From positions 1-13,203 of the forward strand of contig DAIRUS010000014.1 in assembly GCA_036803205.1 (NCBI GenBank): a stretch of DNA of 13,203 bases, written 5' to 3'. The notes under the pieces were generated by a model. It saw only the letters and a program-made list of their open reading frames with translations. It searched no databases and was not told the DNA's origin. This stretch comes from DAIRUS01 sp036803205 (GTDB lineage Bacteria > Patescibacteriota > Minisyncoccia > Minisyncoccales > GBS-2). Below, piece by piece: positions 1 to 4,567 of the stretch. Both the position numbers and the translations under genes were made by a program. The first letter of the stretch is position 1. Each line of letters begins with the position of its first letter.

Positions 1-540
1 AGTGGTGCATTCGGGTGTTGGAAGCGTTGGAGGAGTAACAGTCAAAAGGGAATTCAATTTTGCTCTCGTTCTTGCTCCGACATAACCTGTCCCAGAGGTG
101 AGGCCAATGGGAGTCAAAATTTCGCTGGCATTTTTCTCCTGGAATTTAATCACCGCTGCTTTGGTTAAAGAACCAAAATGGCTGGTTTCGGCTCCGGGAG
201 AACCAGGACCTGAAGCTGCTACCTGAGTATCGGTTGACTGATTCAATAATGCTTGCAAGCACTTGACATCAGCTCCTGACATTCCTTCAGCCAAATCTCT
301 GGTGAAGGTAATGCCAACACAGGCAGCAGGAACACCAGTTGTCTGAGTTCCTCCTAATCTCGCTCTGAGTGCCTCAATAGTGGCAGTTAATTCAGCAATG
401 TATTCAGTCAGTTCAGCAGGAGTGCATGCGTTGAGGTTGGCTCGACACTGAGCGCTAATAGCTGCTTGAGCCAACCCAACCATTGCCAAAGAGAAAACCA
501 AACCGGTCAAAGCCGCAGCAATCTTTTTTCCTAAACTCAT
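1..540 (-). CDS. Secreted peptidoglycan-binding domain protein (3' end outside window)
   Basis: An open frame of 180 codons starts at the ATG at 540 and leaves the window without a stop, so the C-terminus is missing. Residues 1-26 form a signal peptide (KK, a hydrophobic core, then a likely cut after AQA). Residues 41-62 could form a short amphipathic helix. Residues about 84-166 match a PG_binding_1 domain: SGADVKCLQALLN, then FGSLTKAAVIKFQEKN, then GARTRAKLNSLL. A Pro/Thr-rich linker begins at about 167 and suggests a further extracellular domain. Proteins with this domain are common surface proteins in Parcubacteria; the role here, binding wall glycan outside the cell, is inferred from the family. 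The gene is clearly richer in G+C than its neighbours, as can happen for highly expressed genes. It follows the DUF5667-type gene with 122 bases between. No good SD precedes the ATG (AAAAGAAA only). Confidence 0.85.
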   Translation of the reverse strand, partial: MSLGKKIAAALTGLVFSLAMVGLAQAAISAQCRANLNACTPAELTEYIAELTATIEALRARLGGTQTTGVPAACVGITFTRDLAEGMSGADVKCLQALLNQSTDTQVAASGPGSPGAETSHFGSLTKAAVIKFQEKNASEILTPIGLTSGTGYVGARTRAKLNSLLTVTPPTLPTPECTT

Positions 541-576
541 TTTCTTTTGTTTGTTTTTTAATTTTTATTTTTTTCC

Positions 577-631
577 GTCGCGTCGACCATTTGTTTTCGC
601 GACCTAACGTTAAGGGCCACGAAACCGCGAC
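577..631 (-). promoter_or_regulatory. GC-rich leader with mutually exclusive stems before the surface-protein gene
   Basis: This stretch is about 57% G+C inside very AT-rich flanks. GTCGCG at 577-582 can pair with CGCGAC at 598-603 or with a second CGCGAC at 626-631. TCGCG at 597-601 can pair with CGCGA at 626-630 instead. A near-palindrome, CCTAACGTTAAGG, lies at 603-615. The stems compete for the same bases, as in a switch. A 26-codon ORF from the ATG at 638 also crosses it. I recognise no known riboswitch family, and the function is inferred only from layout. Confidence 0.35.
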
Positions 632-662
632 TGTCCATTTTTTTAAGATTTTTTATCTTTCT

Positions 663-1349
663 TTATCTTTTCTCACTGGCTTCAATGGCTTTAAGAAAAG
701 CATTGAGATAGTCTTCTTTTTCAAAAAATTCTTTAGCTTGATTCAAAATCTCTATCTGGATTTCGGTTAAAGAACTATTTTCCAAGTTTTCAATCTCTTT
801 TTCAGCCAAAACTTTATAGGCATTTTCTAATTCTTCAGTTTCAATTTTGGTTGCCAAAATTTTTTCTACCTTCTCTTTATTTTCAACCAATTCTTTTGTC
901 TTTTCAATAACCTCTTTGTCAGCTTTTTTTGTCCGGACTAAATCTTTAGCTGCCTGGGAAACATTGGCTTCCAACTCTTTAATGGCTGGAACTAATTTCT
1001 TGGCTTCGTTCTTGAGGGCAATCTCATTTAATTCTTCCAATCTTTTATTGGTTAAACTCAACTGCAATCCGGGACGATTAGTTTCAGAAACAAAAACTAC
1101 CTGAATTCCTTCAGTCATTTTTTTTAAAGGATAGAGAGGTTCTCCGGGCAAAGCGCTTTGAGCTAATTCTACTATTCCCAAGAAAATAAAAACCAAGAAT
1201 AAGCCAGCATAAACTGGTTTAAAAAATGGAAAAAGTTCAAATTGAGGCGTTTCACCCAAAATTCTGATTTTGGTTTTCAAAACCCAGTTCTGGCTGGGTT
1301 TTATTCCTTTTAACTTTTTAATTTTTTTGACCAGTTCTTTTTCAGTCAT
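663..1349 (-). CDS. DUF5667-type single-pass membrane protein, possible anti-sigma partner
   Basis: This 228-aa protein has a short basic cytoplasmic N-terminus (1-43), one membrane helix at about 44-63, and an extracytoplasmic part opening with PGEPLYPLKKMTE (68-80). That motif is typical of the DUF5667 family. From about 100 to the end it is charged and helical, with coiled-coil character. The gene sits 77 bases after an ECF sigma factor on the same strand. Family members often follow such sigma genes in Patescibacteria, and the N-terminus is where a sigma factor would be bound. Anti-sigma or signal-sensing function is therefore an inference; no zinc-binding anti-sigma motif is visible. The ATG at 1349 has no SD, and the bases just before it form an A7/T7 hairpin. 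A perfect TATAAT lies 26 bases upstream of the ATG, so the gene may also be transcribed separately from sigma. Confidence 0.75.
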   Translation of the reverse strand: MTEKELVKKIKKLKGIKPSQNWVLKTKIRILGETPQFELFPFFKPVYAGLFLVFIFLGIVELAQSALPGEPLYPLKKMTEGIQVVFVSETNRPGLQLSLTNKRLEELNEIALKNEAKKLVPAIKELEANVSQAAKDLVRTKKADKEVIEKTKELVENKEKVEKILATKIETEELENAYKVLAEKEIENLENSSLTEIQIEILNQAKEFFEKEDYLNAFLKAIEASEKR

Positions 1350-1375
1350 AAAAAAAGCGGTTTTTTTGCCTCTAT

Positions 1376-1381
1376 ATTATA
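1376..1381 (-). promoter_or_regulatory. Candidate -10 box for the DUF5667-type gene
   Basis: The sequence is a perfect TATAAT on the minus strand in the gap between the sigma gene and the DUF5667-type gene. No convincing -35 hexamer is seen at 16-18 bases. Transcription would start near 1369 and give a leader of about 20 bases. That leader contains the hairpin AAAAAAA-CCGC-TTTTTTT at 1350-1367, ending directly at the ATG. Confidence 0.4.
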
Positions 1382-1426
1382 AGACAAAAAACTCTCCCTT
1401 TTATTACACCTCAATTTTAACCACCA

Positions 1427-1933
1427 TTAAGATTGGGAATTAAGTTTATTTCGCAAGGTGTGAAGAGCACGGTGTAGTAGGACACGGGTGGCTGGTTCTG
1501 TCTTATCCAACATCCTGGCTATTTCTTTAATTGATAGGTCGTCTAAATAATGCCAAATAATGACATTTTGGTAATCATCTTTTAAATCAACCATTGCTTT
1601 TTTTATTCTTTCCAAGTCAGAACCGGCAATGGCTTGATTTTCTAGGTCTTGTCTTGGGTCGACTATTGGCTGAATTTCGGCAGAAACAATTTGAACTTTG
1701 TTTTTTTCTCGATAGTGATTAGTGATTAAATTTCGGGCAATTTGATATAAAAAGGCTGAAGGGTTTTCAATTTTTTCACTTTTGGCTTGAAATGCTTCCC
1801 AGCCCCGCAAAAAGGTTTCGGAAGTCAAATCTTCAGCCACTTCTGGCGAATTCACCTTAAAGAAAACAAAGCGATATATCTTTTCTATATATTTATCGTA
1901 AATTTTACTAAATTTTTCTTTAAGTTTTTTCAT
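1427..1933 (-). CDS. ECF-type RNA polymerase sigma factor
   Basis: This 168-aa protein has the two-domain layout of an extracytoplasmic-function sigma-70 factor. Region 2 spans about 8-78 (YDKYIEKIYRFVFFKV, then AEDLTSETFLRGW and a helix ending ARNLITNHYREKN), for -10 recognition and core binding. A short acidic linker follows. Region 4 spans about 106-163 (LKDDYQNVIIWHYLDDLS, then IKEIARMLDKTEPATRVLLHRALHTLR), the helix-turn-helix for the -35 element. The length is normal. It acts in the cytoplasm by directing RNA polymerase to a target set that cannot be read from this sequence. The ATG at 1933 lies one base after the stop of the upstream regulator (TAATATG), and an SD-like GAGAGG lies inside the end of that gene, so the two are translationally linked. 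The downstream membrane protein is its probable controller. Confidence 0.92.
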   Translation of the reverse strand: MKKLKEKFSKIYDKYIEKIYRFVFFKVNSPEVAEDLTSETFLRGWEAFQAKSEKIENPSAFLYQIARNLITNHYREKNKVQIVSAEIQPIVDPRQDLENQAIAGSDLERIKKAMVDLKDDYQNVIIWHYLDDLSIKEIARMLDKTEPATRVLLHRALHTLRNKLNSQS

Positions 1934-1934
1934 A

Positions 1935-2510
1935 TTAAGCCTCTCTCATCTTAAGACGATAGAAAGTGTTGTTTCTTTCGCCGACTCTTTCCACCAGACC
2001 TCTTTTTAATAAACTATCAAAATCTCGTCTCAGGGTCCTCTTGCTTACTTCCGGCAAAACTTCTTTTATCTGCCAAACTTGAACTCTTCCCTTTTCTTTC
2101 AGAAGGTCCAAAATTTTTTTCTGGCGAAGCCCGACTCCCACTCCAATTGTTGGTCCTTCAACTCTCTTTATCACTTCGTTTTCTTTTTTCTCAATTTTTG
2201 GTTTAAAAGGCAAACTGAGATTTCCCTTTAACTCATTTTTGAGTTTTTGATATTCTTGTTGAAGAACTAAAAGTTGGGCTGATTTCAGCCAATTTTGAGC
2301 CCGAGCAACTTCGAAAAAACCATCCAAAACTTCTAATTTAGAAATAGTGGAAATTAGGTCCGGACCTAAGGGATTATCGGAAATTAAAAGAGAGGCTAAA
2401 ATCTCATCAGCTAATTCTCTCATTTTATACCTTAAAGGTTCTTTTTTGGGAAAAAGCAAAGTCAGGCGATAAAGCTCATTAGTTATTTGTAAAAGATACT
2501 CTTTTTCCAT
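1935..2510 (-). CDS. DeoR-type helix-turn-helix regulator co-transcribed with the ECF sigma factor
   Basis: Residues 127-187 of this 191-aa protein form a DeoR-like winged helix: LRQKKILDLLKEKG, a second helix VWQIKEVLPE, the recognition helix VSKRTLRRDFDSLLKRG, and a wing LVERVGERNNTFYRL. The usual DeoR C-terminal sugar-phosphate sensor is absent. Instead a helical N-terminal domain (1-95) precedes a linker, a layout I associate with Patescibacteria. The family binds DNA; the ligand and targets are unknown. The gene heads a unit with the sigma factor (one-base gap) and probably the DUF5667-type gene. The ATG at 2510 is supported by a strong promoter only 12 bases upstream, so the mRNA is expected to begin about 6 bases before the start codon. 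An alternative is that the protein controls sigma activity rather than DNA. Confidence 0.8.
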   Translation of the reverse strand: MEKEYLLQITNELYRLTLLFPKKEPLRYKMRELADEILASLLISDNPLGPDLISTISKLEVLDGFFEVARAQNWLKSAQLLVLQQEYQKLKNELKGNLSLPFKPKIEKKENEVIKRVEGPTIGVGVGLRQKKILDLLKEKGRVQVWQIKEVLPEVSKRTLRRDFDSLLKRGLVERVGERNNTFYRLKMREA

Positions 2511-2522
2511 AAAGCATTCCTT

Positions 2523-2551
2523 TTTATACCAAAAATTTAAAAAGTGGTCAA
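2523..2551 (-). promoter_or_regulatory. Sigma-70-like promoter of the regulator/sigma unit
   Basis: On the minus strand this reads TTGACC (2551-2546), a 17-base spacer, then TATAAA (2528-2523). The expected transcription start is near 2516, leaving about 6 bases before the ATG at 2510. The purine tract AAGGAA lies between the -10 box and that start, so it would not be transcribed as an SD. No ECF-type promoter is seen, so autoregulation by the encoded sigma is not evident. Confidence 0.7.
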
Positions 2552-2589
2552 ATGGAAATTTTTCAAATTTTTAGAGCAAAAAAGATTAA

Positions 2590-2688
2590 TTAGGACCAAT
2601 TTTCTGGAGGCAAGGTAATTCCTAACCAGATAGCGCTGAAAAAAATGGGGATCTTAATTGCTATCACATTTAGCAAAAATGAGAACAT
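2590..2688 (-). CDS. 32-aa single-helix membrane peptide
   Basis: A short ORF on the minus strand runs from the ATG at 2688 to TAA at 2590-2592. It has a good SD, GGGGAG, seven bases before the ATG. The peptide starts MFSFLLNVIAIK, continues through a hydrophobic stretch (about residues 2-25, with one lysine at 12) and ends LPPENWS. It would span the membrane once. The ORF ends about 40 bases before the -35 box of the DeoR/sigma unit, so read-through could link them. I do not recognise a family. The SD, the balanced codon use and the non-repetitive peptide support a real gene; the small size is the main doubt. Confidence 0.5.
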   Translation of the reverse strand: MFSFLLNVIAIKIPIFFSAIWLGITLPPENWS

Positions 2689-3082
2689 CTTCTTTCTCCC
2701 CAGCTTCAATATTATGGCTTTTAGCCAACCTTAACTAACCATCTTCATGCCGTTGTTAGGGGAGTTTATTTAAGAGAGTAATTTCCCGACCAAACCATTC
2801 TTAAAAGGTTAAATTTTGAAAAATTCCCCTTTGGCAAACAAAAAACTCCTCTGACAATGAGGACTAAAAAATGACAAGAAGAAAAGAGATTTTTTTCTTC
2901 AACCAAGGAAAAATGTTAATGGTATAGATTTTAATGTTCACAGATTTTTATAAGATTTTTTAAAGATTTTGGTTAAGAAACTAAAACCAAACTGGATTTA
3001 AAGGGTTTTCCAGTCTTTTTAATTTATTAAAGAGTTAGGTAATGCCCTAGATAGGTCAAATTGTCCTAATGTCCTATCAGTA
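2689..3082. other. Intergenic stretch without a credible gene
   Basis: About 390 AT-rich bases lie between the membrane-protein gene at 3083-3631 and the 32-aa peptide gene. Stops are frequent in all frames. It holds a short hairpin-plus-T-tract terminator at 2840-2863, a small hairpin TGGCT-TTT-AGCCA at 2714-2726, and a tandem octamer-like repeat (TGTCCTAA TGTCCTAT) at 3062-3077. No tRNA-like or strong promoter signal was seen. Confidence 0.6.
2840..2863 (-). terminator. Weak intrinsic terminator
   Basis: Minus-strand TCCTC (2863-2859), a 7-base loop and GAGGA (2851-2847) form a 5-bp stem followed by GTTTTTT. It lies about 220 bases after the stop of the 3083-3631 gene, so that mRNA would have a long 3' tail. 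The stem is short, hence moderate confidence. Confidence 0.4.
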
Positions 3083-3631
3083 TCAGTTATTCAAAACTGG
3101 GACAAGTTGGGAGTATTGGCTTAAATTTTGAAGCTGAGCAGGAGTAAGTCCTTCGGCCTTGGTTAAAGCCTCCTCAATCAAATCAGTTGAAAATTCTATT
3201 TCTTCGCCTTCCATTAACCATCTTCCACCGAGACTTTTAGCCAGATAATCTTCAATGTAGACCTTATGTTCAGGAGTAACCTGGAAATGTTGGGGATTTG
3301 CTTGGAGATACTTTTTTAGCGCCCTCCTGGCTAAATGGGTAATCCCCTCGGCCTTTCCGGCTACTTCCCGGTAGGTCTTGCCATCTACTCTTCTCTGGCC
3401 TTCTGAAATTTCCACTCCTTCAAGAGCAACTTCTTTCAATTCAAGCTTCTCTTCCGGTTTTTCTTTTTCTTCAGTTGGCCTTTGAAGACCAGCCATCATC
3501 TGTTGAAAAAACTCCGGTGGGAGTTGCCAAATTTTTGGCAGATAATAGCCAAGTCCCATTAGGACAACTATCCCTAAAACAATCGGCCAAACTTTCCTAA
3601 TATTTAATGCCTGAAGCTTGAAAAGCTTCAT
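3083..3631 (-). CDS. Membrane-anchored extracytoplasmic protein of unknown function
   Basis: This 182-aa protein has a basic N-terminus, one membrane helix at about 14-31 (VWPIVLGIVVLMGLGYY), a Glu/Lys/Pro-rich linker (52-70), and a compact C-terminal domain from about 85. The domain reads YREVAGKAEGITHLARRALKK, then PEHKVYIEDYLAKS, then a Gly-Trp turn and an acidic stretch. The first part loosely resembles a LysM-like wall-binding repeat (Y-x-V, G-x-T-x-L-A-R-x-A-L), but I cannot assign it, and function is open. It is more G+C-rich than its neighbours. It is probably monocistronic: its own promoter sits directly upstream and a terminator separates it from the HtrA-like gene. The ATG at 3631 lacks an SD and lies about 10 bases after the -10 box. 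Confidence 0.7.
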   Translation of the reverse strand: MKLFKLQALNIRKVWPIVLGIVVLMGLGYYLPKIWQLPPEFFQQMMAGLQRPTEEKEKPEEKLELKEVALEGVEISEGQRRVDGKTYREVAGKAEGITHLARRALKKYLQANPQHFQVTPEHKVYIEDYLAKSLGGRWLMEGEEIEFSTDLIEEALTKAEGLTPAQLQNLSQYSQLVPVLNN

Positions 3632-3640
3632 ATTACTCTA

Positions 3641-3668
3641 TTTTTAAACATCTAAATAAGGTTGTCAA
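3641..3668 (-). promoter_or_regulatory. Promoter with perfect -35, nearly leaderless
   Basis: On the minus strand this is a perfect TTGACA (3668-3663), a 16-base spacer and TAAAAA (3646-3641). Transcription should start near 3634, only about 3 bases before the ATG at 3631. The -10 is weak (4 of 6), but the -35 and the terminator just upstream support it. Confidence 0.6.
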
Positions 3669-3714
3669 GATTGTTTAATCCATTCCTTGTGGTTTTATAT
3701 TTTTGTACTCAAAT

Positions 3715-3738
3715 AAATAAAAATCCTATCAAGTAGGA
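3715..3738 (-). terminator. Intrinsic terminator after the HtrA-like pseudoprotease gene
   Basis: Minus-strand TCCTA (3738-3734), loop CTTGA and TAGGA (3728-3724) form a hairpin followed by TTTTTATTTATTT. It lies 33 bases after the stop codon at 3771. The stem has only 5 bp, but position and T-tract fit well. Confidence 0.55.
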
Positions 3739-3770
3739 CAGGAAGTTTTGATGAGAATTAAATGAAAGTA

Positions 3771-4487
3771 TTAAAAACCGGTGAAGGCTCTAATTTTGGA
3801 GACAGGAAGAGAAATAATTTTTCCTTCAGGGTCAATTTTGTTTATTCCTAAAATATTTCCTTCAATATCAAACAGAACACTTCCGACCAAATTATTTTTT
3901 TCTAAAATATTAGTTTCAATTAAATCTTGGTCAAAATATTTCACCAGGCCTTCGTTGACCATCTTTTCCATTTTTTCTTTTTTAAAAATTGCGCCAACCA
4001 AAAAAACCCTTTCGCCTAATTTCAGTTTTTCCAAATCGGCAAAACTTAATGTCGGTAAGTTTGTTTTTTCAATTTTCACTAAGGCTAAATTTTCTTTTAA
4101 ATCCCTCTTTAAAATTTGATAGCGAACTTTTTCTCCTTCAACAAAAAAACTAAATTTTGCTCCCTGAGGGACCAATTCAGCCAAAGTAACAATTAAACCA
4201 TCGGTAGTGACAATTAATCCTGAACCCTCAAGCACTTTTCCTTTTTGAGTTTCGGTTTTTACTCCGATGACCACCTTTTCTACTTTTCCAATGGCATTTT
4301 TGAGAGCAACATTTTCTTTAATAATAATTTCCTTTCTCTCGGTAACTAAAACCGGGCTTTGCTCCAGTCGATATTGATAAAAAAGTGGCCTTTCAACAAA
4401 ATAGGGCCAGAGAATTTGATCGCCGAAAATTCCACCAAAGATACCTAAAATAAAAATCCCAATGATTTTAAAAATATTTTTTATCAC
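3771..4487 (-). CDS. Membrane-anchored HtrA/trypsin-fold pseudoprotease
   Basis: This 238-aa protein has an N-terminal membrane helix (about 6-27) and a domain from about 70 that follows the HtrA protease pattern: GSGLIVTTDGLIVT, NLALVKI and LFDIEGNILGIN. Aligned by eye with the intact HtrA at 8769-10070, every catalytic position is replaced. The histidine of TNKHVV becomes E104 (TLAELV), the aspartate of DLAIIKI becomes N133, and the serine of GNSGG falls at V201 (NLVGS). No PDZ domain follows. It should therefore bind or scaffold rather than cut, on the outer face of the membrane; a chaperone, adaptor or inhibitor role is inference. The start is GTG at 4487, with an in-frame TAG a few codons upstream and no clear SD. 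It follows the Clp gene by 80 bases and ends at a terminator, so co-transcription with Clp is plausible. Confidence 0.8.
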   Translation of the reverse strand: MIKNIFKIIGIFILGIFGGIFGDQILWPYFVERPLFYQYRLEQSPVLVTERKEIIIKENVALKNAIGKVEKVVIGVKTETQKGKVLEGSGLIVTTDGLIVTLAELVPQGAKFSFFVEGEKVRYQILKRDLKENLALVKIEKTNLPTLSFADLEKLKLGERVFLVGAIFKKEKMEKMVNEGLVKYFDQDLIETNILEKNNLVGSVLFDIEGNILGINKIDPEGKIISLPVSKIRAFTGF

Positions 4488-4516
4488 AAATTTAATAAAC
4501 TAAATCCAAACAATTT

Positions 4517-4567
4517 CCCCCACCAAACATAAAAAGCAAGCGGTCGTATGAATTTTATGTAACGGGG
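4517..4567 (-). repeat. Inverted repeat between the Clp and pseudoprotease genes
   Basis: ACATAAAA (4527-4534) and TTTTATGT (4553-4560) are perfect inverted arms around an 18-base loop, framed by CCCC (4517-4520) and GGGG (4564-4567). No T-tract follows in the direction of transcription, so it does not look like a terminator. An intercistronic stabilising or attenuating hairpin is possible. Confidence 0.45.

Noticed and set aside
602..616. Integron attC-like core (ACCTAAC followed by GTTAAGG)
   Set aside because: The first half fits RYYYAAC but the second fails the final pyrimidine of GTTRRRY. There is no integrase or cassette structure, so it is better read as part of the leader stems.
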